A DNA stretch of 60,328 nucleotides from CAYLJJ01 sp964384025 (GTDB taxonomy: Bacteria; Myxococcota_A; Bradymonadia; UBA7976; UBA1532): the NCBI GenBank assembly GCA_964384025.1, contig CAYLJJ010000029.1:1-60328 (forward strand). Direction: 5' to 3'. The notes beneath the pieces were generated by a model that made no database searches, was not told the DNA's origin, and was given only the letters and a program-made list of their open reading frames with translations. The translations under genes and the position numbers were made by a program. The stretch's first letter is position 1. Each line of letters starts with the position of its first letter. Shown here piece after piece: positions 24,167 to 33,941 of the stretch.

Positions 24167-26680
24167 ATGAGTCGAGATCGTATCGAGCGAGATGATTACG
24201 CCGCGCGCAGAGGACGAACCACCAGCAATGAGTTGGTTCTGAGCGTTGGAGAGTATGCCTTCACTCAGGACACCACCTCCGGGATCATCAAGGTCCACAC
24301 AGGGCCTACGGTGGTCAACGTCACCGGCCAGGAGTTCTCTGTCACTTACGACCTGGAGAGCAGGCATTTTAAGCGCATCTCTCTAGAAGAGGCGCGGCAG
24401 AAGAGCCCGCTGGCACCCCAAGGACACTACTGCATCCTCTGGAACCCCGCTCTGGATGAGCGCCACCCTACAGAGCGAGATAAGCTGGTCGCCCCCGACC
24501 TGCTCATGGGGCAGCGGGTTAATATCCCCGGTCCCTGCACCTTCTCGCTCTGGCCCCAACAGAGCGCTCAGGTCTTAGAAGGGCACCATCTGCGCTCCAA
24601 TCAGTACCTCCTGGTGCGGGTCTATGATGAGGAGCAGGCCAACAAGAATTGGGGGACAGCGGTGGTCAAGCCTGCTCAGGGAGAGGCGGAGGAGGAGCTG
24701 ACCGTCCCCGCCCCTGAGGCGCTCAATGTAGGGCGGCTGATCATCATCCGAGGGGATTCAGTCTCCTTTTATATTCCTCCCACCGGGGTAGAAGTGGTCC
24801 CCGATGATGAGAAGAACTATGTACGTGAGGCCCTCACCCTAGAGCGCCTGGAGTACGCCATTCTCATTGATGAGAATGGCAACAAGCGCTATGAGCGTGG
24901 TCCTCAGGTGGTATTTCCCCAGCCCACGGAGCACTTCTTTGAGGAGCAGACCAAAAAGGGGGGGCGTATTCGGGCCTTTAAGCCGATCGAGCTCAACGAG
25001 ATCCAGGGCCTTCACATTAAGGTGATCGCCGACTATGAGGAGCTGGGGGTTCAGTATAAGGAGGGCAAGGAGCTGTTTATCACAGGGAAGGATATCCAGA
25101 TCTACTTCCCCCGTCAGGAACACTCCCTGGTCTCCTACGATGGTAAGTCCAAGCACTTCGCTACGGCGGTGCCGGCTGGAGAGGCCCGCTATGTGATGAA
25201 TCGCAAGACGGGGCAGATCCGCATGGTGAAGGGACCCACCATGCTCCTCCCTGATCCTCGAGATGAGGTGATCGTTCGTCGGGTGCTCTCTGATAAGGAG
25301 TGCGCGCTCTGGTATCCAGGGAATCAAGAAGCCCAGACCTATAATCAGCACCTCCGCAGCCTCTCTCGCCGCGCTCCCACTACCCGGCGGGGTGTGGTCA
25401 GTGAGGGAGAGGTGGGTCGCAGCCGCAAGCTCAAGGGCTATCGTGGGCAGAGGACAGAGAGCAGCAACGTCAGTTCTGACAGCCACGCTGTCGTCGCCGA
25501 TGAGTTCTCGCGGGGCTCAACTTACACTGAGCCCCGCACCGTCACCCTAGACACTAAGTTTGCCGGGGTCCCCACCCTGGACATCTGGACGGGCTACGCG
25601 GTGATGCTTATCTCCCGAACGGGAGAGCGCAAAGTAGAGATGGGCCCGGTCAGTCTCCTCCTGGGCTACGACGAGAGCCTTGAGGTGCTGCAGATGAGCA
25701 CTCAGACACCCAAGAACAAAGAGGAGCTGATCCGCACTGTCTACCTGAGGGTCAAGAACAACCAGGTCAGCGATGAGGTGGAGGCGGAGACCCGCGATCA
25801 TGTCAAGGTCTCAGTGATCCTCTCTCTGCGGGTCAACTTCGAGGGAGAGCCCAAGCTCTGGTTTGAGGTGGAGAACTACGTCCAGTTCCTCTGTGATCAT
25901 GTGCGCAGCCTGCTTAAGGCTCATATCCGCCAGGTCCCTGTGGAGGAGTTCTACGCCCGCACCGAGGACTTTGTCCGCGATGTGATCCTGGGAAAGAAGA
26001 TCGACGATCGGCGAGAGGGTCGCTTCTTCTCCGAGAATGGCATGCGCATCAAGGATGTGGAGGTCCTTCAGGTCAAACTGGGAGACAGCCGTATCGCTCA
26101 GCTCCTTAATGAGGCTCAACACAGCGCGGTGGAGTCCAACATCGCTCTGGCCAAGGCGGAGAAGGAGCTTGAGGTCGGTAAGCGGATGGAGAGCATCCAG
26201 CAAGAGAAGCTGGAGGCGGAGGCGGAGACCGCTCGCCACAAAGCAAATCTCAGCGTAAACGCGATCAAGCGGGATCTAGATGTTCGCTTGAGCCGGGTGA
26301 CCGCCACTGTTCAGGAGCAGCAGGAGCGCATCGAGGCTCAAAAGGCCACCGACATGGTCGCCAACCTCGCTCAGGAGGCTGCCCTAGAGCGAGAACGCTT
26401 GGAGCAGAAACAGGAGTTGGATCTAGAGAAGGAGCGGCAAGGTCTTCATCTGGACAACCTCAACGCAGAGACTCAGGCGATGGTAGCGCGCTTTGGTGCT
26501 GCGCAGGAGGGCTTCTCTGAGGCCCTGCTCTCTCTGAGCCAGAAGGAGACCTTGGTGAAGGTGGCCGAGGCGCTCTCCGTGCAGAAGATGCTGGGAGGGG
26601 ACAGCTTCGTTGAGGTGGTTCAGAAGATCTTTGAGAACAGTCCTCTGGCGGGGCTCTTGAACGCTGATAAGGAGGAGTGA
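24167..26680 (+). CDS. Major vault protein homologue (bacterial MVP-like)
   Basis: 837 residues from the ATG at 24167 (GGGAGAG upstream), close to the roughly 870 of eukaryotic MVP. The N-terminal half shows vault repeats: HYCILWNP near 85, MGQRVNIPGPCTFSLWPQQ near 115, FYIPPTGVEVVPDDEKNYV near 205, ALTLERLEYAILIDENGNKRY near 225, RAFKPIELNEIQGLHIKVIADYEE, IYFPRQEHSLV and RMVKGPTMLLPDPRDEVI near 355. An SPFH-like shoulder follows (about 495-645: EVEAETRDHVKVSVILSLRVNF, EEFYARTEDFVRDVI), then a long coiled coil (about 655-790, rich in Glu, Lys and Gln) matching the MVP cap helix. In eukaryotes MVP forms the hollow vault shell; assembly here is inferred. A low-complexity insertion lies near 400-470. 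Confidence 0.85.
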   Translation: MSRDRIERDDYAARRGRTTSNELVLSVGEYAFTQDTTSGIIKVHTGPTVVNVTGQEFSVTYDLESRHFKRISLEEARQKSPLAPQGHYCILWNPALDERHPTERDKLVAPDLLMGQRVNIPGPCTFSLWPQQSAQVLEGHHLRSNQYLLVRVYDEEQANKNWGTAVVKPAQGEAEEELTVPAPEALNVGRLIIIRGDSVSFYIPPTGVEVVPDDEKNYVREALTLERLEYAILIDENGNKRYERGPQVVFPQPTEHFFEEQTKKGGRIRAFKPIELNEIQGLHIKVIADYEELGVQYKEGKELFITGKDIQIYFPRQEHSLVSYDGKSKHFATAVPAGEARYVMNRKTGQIRMVKGPTMLLPDPRDEVIVRRVLSDKECALWYPGNQEAQTYNQHLRSLSRRAPTTRRGVVSEGEVGRSRKLKGYRGQRTESSNVSSDSHAVVADEFSRGSTYTEPRTVTLDTKFAGVPTLDIWTGYAVMLISRTGERKVEMGPVSLLLGYDESLEVLQMSTQTPKNKEELIRTVYLRVKNNQVSDEVEAETRDHVKVSVILSLRVNFEGEPKLWFEVENYVQFLCDHVRSLLKAHIRQVPVEEFYARTEDFVRDVILGKKIDDRREGRFFSENGMRIKDVEVLQVKLGDSRIAQLLNEAQHSAVESNIALAKAEKELEVGKRMESIQQEKLEAEAETARHKANLSVNAIKRDLDVRLSRVTATVQEQQERIEAQKATDMVANLAQEAALERERLEQKQELDLEKERQGLHLDNLNAETQAMVARFGAAQEGFSEALLSLSQKETLVKVAEALSVQKMLGGDSFVEVVQKIFENSPLAGLLNADKEE

Positions 26681-27721
26681 TCAGCTCTCTCTGGGAGTGA
26701 TCTCTTTTTTCAATATCGGAGCGGCCTTGAGCGCAGCCTTGCCCTCTTTTACATAGACTCGAAAGTGAACATCCGAGCAGGCGAAGCGATCGATGAGCGT
26801 GCGGCGGGTGCGCAAAAGACGCTCCCGAAAGCGAAGGTAGTCCAGAGCCGCTGTAGCCTCACCACAGCGAGACTTGGCCTCTCGAAAATCTCCAAAAATC
26901 GCCTCCAGGCTGGACTCTAACTCGGGAGACTGCTTGGGACTCCTCTCCTCCAGTTTTAGGGGTTTGTTGGGGAGTAGCTCCTCTGAAGGGCTCTTTTCTC
27001 TGCTTGATCTCTGTTCCAATAAAACCCCTAAGAGCCAAGCTCCAAGGATAACGGTCAATAGGCTCATGGTTCTACGAAGCTCTGAGCGGGCCGCCGCGAT
27101 GATTTTCATCAAGCTCAACCGAGACTTCTCCGGGTATCTCAGCGCCAGTCCCAGACCAGGCAGCTCAGGAGAGGATCTCCAACCGCTGCCTTTGGAAGGG
27201 CTCTTCCCTCCTGCCAGGAGGCTGATCCCCGGATATAGATCTCCAGGGAGTGGGACAAGCTGCAACAGTACACCGGAGCCAACTGGAACTCTCAACAACC
27301 AGTGATGCCTTGAGCCTCCACCTGGATATTTCAAGAGATGACGGCTCTCCGGCTTCTCCAAGGCCAGGAGCTGAGGCTCTGTTGCCCAGGGTTGAGCTGC
27401 AGGGGAATGAACCAAGACTTCTGCCTCTTGATCCAGGAGAAGCCAAGCGGGGTTGGGCTCCAAAAGCTCAAGAGCGTCCAGGCTGGGGGCTGTCTCTCCT
27501 ACCTCCAGAGCCAAAAGCAGCGCGGGATCCAAGGCCAAGGTTTTCAGGACACGCTCTTGCTCCTTCAAGCCCGTTTCAATCTGTTTCAGCAGCGCCTCCG
27601 CCTCAAGTTCCAGGCGCTGCCGCGCTGGCTCCGCTTGATCCTTCAGCATAGAGTAGGTCCCGCTCAGACCCAGGGCCAAGAGCAGGAGCAGTGATAGATA
27701 CCAGCTTCGCGCCCACCACAT
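26681..27721 (-). CDS. Membrane protein with MXAN_5187-type C-terminal domain
   Basis: 346 residues. A membrane helix near 7-24 and a second near 217-235 bracket a periplasmic domain of about 190 residues that could be a sensor. The cytoplasmic tail (about 240-346) begins with a Ser/Glu/Lys-rich linker and ends in FREAKSRCGEATAALDYLRFRERLLRTR and DVHFRVYVKEGKAALKAAPI; this closing pattern matches, from memory, the C-terminal domain found in myxobacterial proteins named after MXAN_5187. Function unknown. Its stop codon abuts the stop of the convergent vault-protein gene. Confidence 0.7.
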   Translation of the reverse strand: MWWARSWYLSLLLLLALGLSGTYSMLKDQAEPARQRLELEAEALLKQIETGLKEQERVLKTLALDPALLLALEVGETAPSLDALELLEPNPAWLLLDQEAEVLVHSPAAQPWATEPQLLALEKPESRHLLKYPGGGSRHHWLLRVPVGSGVLLQLVPLPGDLYPGISLLAGGKSPSKGSGWRSSPELPGLGLALRYPEKSRLSLMKIIAAARSELRRTMSLLTVILGAWLLGVLLEQRSSREKSPSEELLPNKPLKLEERSPKQSPELESSLEAIFGDFREAKSRCGEATAALDYLRFRERLLRTRRTLIDRFACSDVHFRVYVKEGKAALKAAPILKKEITPRES

Positions 27722-27938
27722 CAGCAGATCTCACTCCAAGCAAAGGATATCTTTAACCTGTCCCAGAGCCAGAGAGCCAGCCCCAAGAGTAGAGGGGAAA
27801 GCTTTAGGGTTAGAAACGGCGCCTTGAATTTGGAGGATTGAGTGAGCCTCATCTCCCTACACCAGGATGATGAAGGCTGAGATGATCTTTGGAGGGTGGA
27901 GGAAGGAAGGAAAGAGTGCCCCCTCCTGATTGATAAAA

Positions 27939-29435
27939 TCAGGTAGATGTGACGGTTTTTTGTTCTCGTCGACGGAAAGACCACTGAAACAGGCTCATCA
28001 ATCCGGTATAGAGGAAACCAAATTGGAAGAGCAGCATAAATGGCAATGCCATCCAAAGTTCAGACTGAACGCAGTAGAAAACTGTGTATGTGTAATAAAA
28101 TCCTAAGAAGAGTTCAATATATGGCAGATAATTACGTCCCCCTCGATACTTTTTCTTCTTACTGATTTCAGCCTTTTTTCCATCTACGGCCAATTTTGGA
28201 GTACGCACAAAGGGGGTCTCATGACCAAAGAGAGCTTCTATGGTTGCTTTAGCATTGTTCACCGAAAGACCAATGCCCAAAGCCAGGACAAAGGGCAGAA
28301 AGATGATCGATTGCCACCAATGGTCCCAATGTGCAGCCTCTCGTTGGCTCACTAGATAGAAAAAGCAAACTGAGACCGTTGCTCCTAAGAAGAAGGGCAA
28401 ATCTAAAAGAAGTGATGATTGATACATCGCATTTTCTACTCTAATATGCAGAGAGAAGGGCATCAGTAGAGAGAGGATGATCATCATCACATAGGCAACA
28501 TTGTTGGTCAGATGGATAAAAGCTTCCATCTTAACCTTGAAGGAAAGGTTGCTTTTGAGGATACGAGGGAGCAGTTTGAGTGCTACTTGAATCGAGCCTT
28601 TAGCCCAGCGATGTTGCTGAGTCTTAAAGGCGTTCATCTCAACCGGTACCTCGGCTGGAGAGAGCAGATCGTTGAGAAAAACAAAACGCCAACCCTCCAG
28701 TTGAGCACGGTAGGAGAGGTCAAGATCCTCAGTGAGGGTATCATGTTGCCAACCCCCAGCTTCCTCGATACAGGTTTGCCTCCAAATTCCAGCAGTTCCG
28801 TTGAAATTAAAGAAGCGTCCAGAGCGGTTTCGAGCAGTGTGCTCGATCATGAAGTGTCCATCCAAGAGGATGCTCTGGGCTTGTGTCAAAAAAGAGTAGT
28901 TTCGGTTGATGTGGTCCCAACGAGTCTGGACCATCCCGATTCCCTCATCTTTGAAGTAGGGTGTCGTTACTTCCAGGAAGTTCTCTGGAGGTAGGAAGTC
29001 TGCGTCAAAGACTGCGATCAGCTCTCCCTGAGCGACCTCCATTCCTTCTTGAAGTGCCCCCGCTTTGAAACCTTCTCGGTTGGTTCGATGGATATAGACG
29101 ATCTGAACGCCCTTCTCCTGCCATTCCTCGACTTTGGCTCGGGCGATCTCTTGGGTATCGTCCGTGGAGTCGTCGAGGATCTGGATCTCCAAAGCCTCCT
29201 TGGGGTAGCGGATACGGCAGACTTGGTCGATCAAACGTCCGACCACGTAGCGTTCGTTAAAGAGGGGGAGTTGAATGGTGACCTTGGGTAGGTCTTTGGC
29301 CTCTCCAGGCACCACCGGTCTCTGCTTCTTGTGCCGATAGTACAAAAAAGCCATGTGATACCGGTGGCCGCCATAGAAACTCAGGCCAACCAGAACCCCG
29401 AAATACACCAACAGGAAGATGATTTCGCCGGGCAT
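27939..29435 (-). CDS. Processive family-2 glycosyltransferase, cellulose-synthase-like
   Basis: 498 residues. N-terminal helix (about 5-23), then a GT-A domain with the GT2 motifs: QLPLFNERYVVGRLID, ILDDSTDDTQEIA, the DxD as FDADFLPP, the acceptor Asp in TLTEDLDLSYRA and the processivity motif QQHRW. Four or more C-terminal helices follow (about 307-330, 345-368, 380-400, 445-480). This resembles CslA mannan synthases and other bacterial beta-glycan or glycolipid synthases. It probably extends an exopolysaccharide or glycolipid at the inner membrane; the sugar cannot be read from sequence. No export or acyl-modifying genes lie beside it. Confidence 0.88.
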   Translation of the reverse strand: MPGEIIFLLVYFGVLVGLSFYGGHRYHMAFLYYRHKKQRPVVPGEAKDLPKVTIQLPLFNERYVVGRLIDQVCRIRYPKEALEIQILDDSTDDTQEIARAKVEEWQEKGVQIVYIHRTNREGFKAGALQEGMEVAQGELIAVFDADFLPPENFLEVTTPYFKDEGIGMVQTRWDHINRNYSFLTQAQSILLDGHFMIEHTARNRSGRFFNFNGTAGIWRQTCIEEAGGWQHDTLTEDLDLSYRAQLEGWRFVFLNDLLSPAEVPVEMNAFKTQQHRWAKGSIQVALKLLPRILKSNLSFKVKMEAFIHLTNNVAYVMMIILSLLMPFSLHIRVENAMYQSSLLLDLPFFLGATVSVCFFYLVSQREAAHWDHWWQSIIFLPFVLALGIGLSVNNAKATIEALFGHETPFVRTPKLAVDGKKAEISKKKKYRGGRNYLPYIELFLGFYYTYTVFYCVQSELWMALPFMLLFQFGFLYTGLMSLFQWSFRRREQKTVTST

Positions 29436-29564
29436 CCTCGAATTTCCACTGGTTTTAAGCCGGCGCAGTATAGGGAGGCCTCATTCTGCTGTCAACGGGG
29501 GAATTGGGAGAAGAGAAGGGAACGAGGTGGAAGCCTTATGCTGCTCTGGAAGGAGTGAGGGCTC

Positions 29565-30314
29565 TCAATCCAAAAGCATCTCTTGCAAAATAGGCCGCAG
29601 CTGAGTGATCGCCTTTGAGCGGATCTGGCTGATGCGTGACTCGGTGACTCCGAGAATAGAGCCTATCTCCTTCAGATTTAGATCTTCGAAATAATAAAGG
29701 CTCAGAACTACCCGTTGACGTTCGGGGATTTTTTGAAGCGCTTTGAGCATGAGAGCGCGTCGATTGCTCTTCTGGCTGTGTAGCTCTGGATCCTTCGCAG
29801 AAACATCAGGAATGCAGTCCAGGAAGTTGCGACGCTCCTCTCTGGAGCCCCCTAAATCTTCTATGGAGATAAGGGAATGAGCCCGCGCCTTCTCTGCCAG
29901 TTTATGAAATTCGTTTAGGCTTAGGCCCATCTCCTGGGCCAGCTCATTCTGAGTCGCAGGACGACCTAAGCGAGCGGTGAGGTCTCGAGCCACGTTGTTG
30001 ATGTTGTTGCTCTTCTGCCGCACACTTCGAGGAACCCAGTCCAGAGAGCGCAGCTCATCGACCATCGCCCCTCGGATACGAATCTCTGCATAACTCTTAA
30101 AGTTGCGGCTTTTCTCTGGATCGTACTTCTCTGCTGCATCGATCAGACCCATAACTCCCGCGGATTTTAGATCATCTATCTCTACGTTGGCGGGGAGACG
30201 GGCGATCATCTTATAGGCGACTTTGTTGATCAGATAAGCGTATCTCTCAACCACCTGATTTCGCTTGAGGCTGTGTAGGGGCAAGGAGTCGATCTGAGGA
30301 GCGAGTTGGTTCAT
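29565..30314 (-). CDS. RNA polymerase sigma factor of the FliA/WhiG family
   Basis: 249 residues from the ATG at 30314; a TTG seven codons upstream lacks a ribosome binding site. Region 2: YLINKVAYKMIARLPANVEIDDLKSAGVMGLIDAAEKYD and FKSYAEIRIRGAMVDELRSLDWVPRSVR, the signature of the FliA/WhiG group. Region 3 is ARDLTARLGRPATQNELAQEMGLSL; region 4 is LPERQRVVLSLYYFEDLNLKEIG with the HTH ILGVTESRISQIRSKAI. It directs RNA polymerase to alternative promoters, classically of late flagellar genes. No flagellar genes or anti-sigma gene are visible here, so its regulon may be motility or development elsewhere. Confidence 0.93.
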   Translation of the reverse strand: MNQLAPQIDSLPLHSLKRNQVVERYAYLINKVAYKMIARLPANVEIDDLKSAGVMGLIDAAEKYDPEKSRNFKSYAEIRIRGAMVDELRSLDWVPRSVRQKSNNINNVARDLTARLGRPATQNELAQEMGLSLNEFHKLAEKARAHSLISIEDLGGSREERRNFLDCIPDVSAKDPELHSQKSNRRALMLKALQKIPERQRVVLSLYYFEDLNLKEIGSILGVTESRISQIRSKAITQLRPILQEMLLD

Positions 30315-30518
30315 TTTTGAGTTCCAAAGTTCCAAGGCTTGTGCGACGCCTAGAGTGTGCAGCTATCAGGCCAAGCTGAGAGCCTCGCTCTTGGTCTTTG
30401 GGGGGTCATTTATGACCACCCAGGCCTTTAGTTTTTCGAAGCCGCCTGTACGGGTCACTTTTTACCCAGAGGTTTAAATCTACCCGTTATGTTTTGGGGG
30501 ATCAAAGAAAGCTAGGAT

Positions 30519-32327
30519 CTAAGGAGAGCCCAGACAGTGGCTGAAGGAGATGGGCATCTCAATCTGGACCTGCTCCTCGCTGAGAGAGAGCCCTATCTCT
30601 GCGATAGGCTGCTCTGGGCCTTCTCTATCGCAGCTCCAAGATTCCCAGATACTCCCCGCTTCTAGATAGGCGATGATTCGAAAATCTCCTGGAGCTAAGA
30701 TCAAGCGCCTCTCCTCAGAGAGGGCACGATCATCACTCCAACCACCGCGCTCCTCTATATAGAAGCGTAGGGAGGGGGGTAAGATGTTGATCGCTTCTAG
30801 ATCAAATATTGGCAGAACTTCAGCTCGGGGTACTGAGCAGCTTGAACTTGGGAGCCTCCAAGCACCGATATCGCTCATCTCTCCCTCGACGATCTCCAAA
30901 AAAAAGAGCTCTGTACTGCTTCGATCTTTGAAAGCAGCGGTTTCACAACTCAGGAAACGACCATCTCGATCTGTGTCCAGATAGATGCGCGCCCAGTAAG
31001 CTCCAGGAGAGACCTCTCCGACCTGGGTAAAGGGGGTGTTCTCAGCCAACTCCCAGTGATTTTCAAAGAGGAGAAGGTTGCGCGCCTCCCCCTCCTCCTC
31101 AGGATAGAGTGCGATGCGAACGGGGCGACCACTACCCTCAGGGCCCAACTCTCGTTCAGCGAGGAGCTGGCCTTGGAGTCCGGTAAGGATCCCAGGACAG
31201 TTGCGGCTCTCCAGGTTCAGAATCCCAACATCGAGGAGTTCTCCAGGGAGCAGCTCCAGTTCTCTATAAAGATAGGCACGGTCTAGGCCTGCTTGGAGGC
31301 CATCACAGGGAGAGAAGCGCGCATCTCCATCTCGATCCAGCCAGAGGAGCAGAGACCAGCGTCCCTCCTGAAGTCCGGTCAAAGTGAAGCGACGAGGGAG
31401 ACGTTCGCCCAAAGCCAGGAGTTGTTCTGAGGCCTCCCCTTGAGATGAGAGGCTGATATAGAGCTGTCCCTCATCTCCAACTGGGGCTTGGATCTCGCCT
31501 TGAATCCCCGTGAAGGTCTCATCACAGTCAAGAAGCGGCTCCAACTTTAGAGGCTCTGGGAGGGCGCGTATAAGACCCGACCGGATCTCAAAGGAGCCAA
31601 GCGAAGCGAAGTAGCGATCAGCTCCTCCCAACTCTCCTCCGCAAGCGGAAGGCAGACCATCTCCATCCTCATCTAGGAAGAAGTTGAGTTGGTAGGCGCC
31701 GGGGAGCAGCTCAGTCAGCTCAAAGGGGACCACCCCCTGAATTCCTTGAGGAAAGAGTGGAATCAGGAAAGGCTGAAGATCGCTCTCCTCCTGAGGGGTC
31801 AAGCTGAGCAGCAGAGGCGCACTGGGAGCTTCCTCGGGGAGCTGAAGAACTCCAGAGAGCCCCGTCTCCAGATCTCCAGGACCACAGAGTCGGCGCTTGA
31901 GGAGCAGCTCAGCCTCTCCACCAGGACGTGGCTGTAACTTGAGCTGAGCGAAGAGGTTATCGAAGTTATCTGCTTGCTCCATATGGCTGGGTTCAGCGGG
32001 GAAAGGGCAGGCATCAAAGTGAGCATCGTCATCTCGATCTCGAAAGAGGGTCAAACGCAGCTCTATTTGGGGGAGTTGGAGCTGGATTTCTCGCTCTGAT
32101 TCCGCCAGCTCAAGGAGCTCCTGTCCACCCTCAGACTCGATCAATAGACGCAGGGGGAGCAGCTCAGCGCCGCTCTCATCTCTCCAACGCAGAGTGTAGG
32201 CAGCCACTGGCTGATCTTGAAGCTCGGGGAGACTCAACTCTCCAGGCCCTTCGAGATCTTCTCGGGGAGGAGCACAGCTCAGGAGCAAAAACAGGAGCGG
32301 AAACCCATATAGGGATTTTCTGAACAT
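30519..32327 (-). CDS. Lipoprotein with repeated beta modules and DxDGDG-type loops
   Basis: 602 residues with a lipoprotein signal (LLFLLLSCAPP, Cys18). At least four repeats are visible, each about 110 residues: a strand pair, then an Asp-rich calcium-type loop: FRDRDDDAHFDAC near 95, FLDEDGDGLPSAC near 215, WLDRDGDARFSPC near 330, YLDTDRDGRFLSC near 445. Each is followed by a second Cys (LCGPGD, LDCDETF, NCPGIL, SSCSVP) that could pair with the loop Cys. This pattern suggests beta-sandwich modules with bound calcium on the cell surface. Family not recognised. Confidence 0.75.
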   Translation of the reverse strand: MFRKSLYGFPLLFLLLSCAPPREDLEGPGELSLPELQDQPVAAYTLRWRDESGAELLPLRLLIESEGGQELLELAESEREIQLQLPQIELRLTLFRDRDDDAHFDACPFPAEPSHMEQADNFDNLFAQLKLQPRPGGEAELLLKRRLCGPGDLETGLSGVLQLPEEAPSAPLLLSLTPQEESDLQPFLIPLFPQGIQGVVPFELTELLPGAYQLNFFLDEDGDGLPSACGGELGGADRYFASLGSFEIRSGLIRALPEPLKLEPLLDCDETFTGIQGEIQAPVGDEGQLYISLSSQGEASEQLLALGERLPRRFTLTGLQEGRWSLLLWLDRDGDARFSPCDGLQAGLDRAYLYRELELLPGELLDVGILNLESRNCPGILTGLQGQLLAERELGPEGSGRPVRIALYPEEEGEARNLLLFENHWELAENTPFTQVGEVSPGAYWARIYLDTDRDGRFLSCETAAFKDRSSTELFFLEIVEGEMSDIGAWRLPSSSCSVPRAEVLPIFDLEAINILPPSLRFYIEERGGWSDDRALSEERRLILAPGDFRIIAYLEAGSIWESWSCDREGPEQPIAEIGLSLSEEQVQIEMPISFSHCLGSP

Positions 32328-32479
32328 ATTTTAAAGTTAAGCATTCTCCAGGCCAAAAAGGCAAACCCAGCACAATCTAATGATTTGATTGAGAAACTCA
32401 GATTTCATCTTCTTCCCTCTGGAGCTGGGTACTGACATCATTGTCAGGGCAGCTCAAGTTGGGTTGCGAGGAGGGAGAG

Positions 32480-33466
32480 ATGTTTGATCTGAACGGCGCC
32501 ATCCTCGCAGCGGGTCTGGGGACTCGACTCCAGCCCTTGACTGAGCAGCACCCCAAGCCCTTATTGCCGATGGGAGGACGTCCTCTCCTGGAGCACAGCC
32601 TGGATCACTTGAAGGGCCTGAAAATCCAGAAGATTGGGATCAACCTCCACCACCTGGGAGCGCAGATTCCTCCCGCTTTGAGTGCTCGCGATGAGGATCT
32701 GAGCTTTCTCTATGAGGCTCAGCTCCAGGGCACTGGAGGGGGGATCCGAGAGATCGCCGCAGCGCTGCCAAAGAAGCCTCTGTTGGTCCTCAACGGGGAT
32801 ATCCTCTTTGACTTCCCCCTGGCCCCCCTCATCACTCAGCACAGAGCCTCTGGGGCTCTGGGCACATTGGCCCTATTGCGACTCCCTGAAGATTCTCCCT
32901 TCAACCGCGTTCGGGTCGATGTTCAGGGTCGGGTCCACCGCATTGCAGAGGTCCTGGGGCCGGAGCCGGAGCGAGGGATCTTAGGGGGCGCCTACACCGG
33001 CATCCAGATCTTGGAGCCTGAGCTGTTGGCGGCGATCCCTGAAGGCCCCTGTGACATCCTCAGGAGCGCTTGGCGTCAGAAGATGAACGAAGGCGCGGCC
33101 CTCTTTGGGGTCTTTGTAGAGGGCTTCTGGAGCGACGTTGGAACTCCTGATCGCTATCTTGAAGCGCATTTGGCGATCCTGAGGGGGGAGCTCTTGGTGT
33201 CACATCTACCTCCAGCAGATCACCTGGGTCGTCGCCTTCATCCGAACGCTTGGGTTCATCCTGAGGCGGAGATCGGGCCTCACTGTGTGATCTTGGAGGG
33301 AGCTCGCGTAGGTCCAGGGGCGCGGCTCTCAGAAAGCTTTATTGACAAGAGAGCCGAGGTACAGGCAGGAGCTCAACTCCAACGCTGTCTGCTCTGGTCA
33401 GGGAGCCAGCTCAAGGGGCGACACCAAGATCTTATTTCTGGGCCTGAATTCAGAGTTCAGCTTTGA
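32480..33466 (+). CDS. Sugar-phosphate nucleotidyltransferase with left-handed beta-helix tail
   Basis: 328 residues. The ATG at 32480 follows GGAGGGAGAG; a longer in-frame start would add 13 unconserved residues. The N-terminal domain begins AILAAGLGTRLQPLTEQHPK (nucleotide loop and Lys), with LVLNGDILFDFPLAPL and GFWSDVGTPDRYLEAH as metal and sugar-site motifs. The C-terminal 80 residues carry hexapeptide repeats (HPEAEIGPHCVILEGARVGPGARL), a beta helix for trimer formation or acyl transfer. Closest to mannose-1-phosphate guanylyltransferase and MurU-like enzymes; the exact NTP and sugar cannot be fixed from sequence. Its product could feed glycan synthesis. Confidence 0.88.
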   Translation: MFDLNGAILAAGLGTRLQPLTEQHPKPLLPMGGRPLLEHSLDHLKGLKIQKIGINLHHLGAQIPPALSARDEDLSFLYEAQLQGTGGGIREIAAALPKKPLLVLNGDILFDFPLAPLITQHRASGALGTLALLRLPEDSPFNRVRVDVQGRVHRIAEVLGPEPERGILGGAYTGIQILEPELLAAIPEGPCDILRSAWRQKMNEGAALFGVFVEGFWSDVGTPDRYLEAHLAILRGELLVSHLPPADHLGRRLHPNAWVHPEAEIGPHCVILEGARVGPGARLSESFIDKRAEVQAGAQLQRCLLWSGSQLKGRHQDLISGPEFRVQL

Positions 33467-33941
33467 GGAACTCCTAAAAAACGCTCGTTTCGTTCTCGAT
33501 CATTTTGAATGAAAATAGCATACCATTGCAATGAACCACTCTGGAATAAAGTCCAGAGTATGCTTTAGCAACTGAAATTCGTTACAAACAAGTCGATCAT
33601 CAACCTACGGATAATGTTAATGTCATTTTTATCGCATATTCGGCGGAATAGTTCTCTTATTTTGAATCAAACATTATCTGTTGAAACTTTGTCTCTATAC
33701 TTTATTATCCACACAAGATAGACCCTTAAATCATATATTGAATGCGAAGACTTACGATATGATCTCATCATTATGATTATATAAAAGTTTTGCGCTAAAA
33801 TGCAGACTTTTTACCCATGGTACGGAGAATCAATCTGACTGATCCAGCGCCCTGTCGGCTCAGATTTTCGAACAGACCCAAAAGATCTGCTACACTCCAC
33901 CACCGCCAAATCAACATCCCCAGAGAATATCGAGGGAGCCC
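33467..33941. other. AT-rich intergenic region
   Basis: About 475 bases. 33480-33800 is very AT-rich with many A/T runs and no supported reading frame. It must contain the promoter of the VWA-FHA gene at 33942; several AT hexamers fit poorly defined -10 elements and I cannot choose among them. No strong hairpin seen. Confidence 0.4.
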
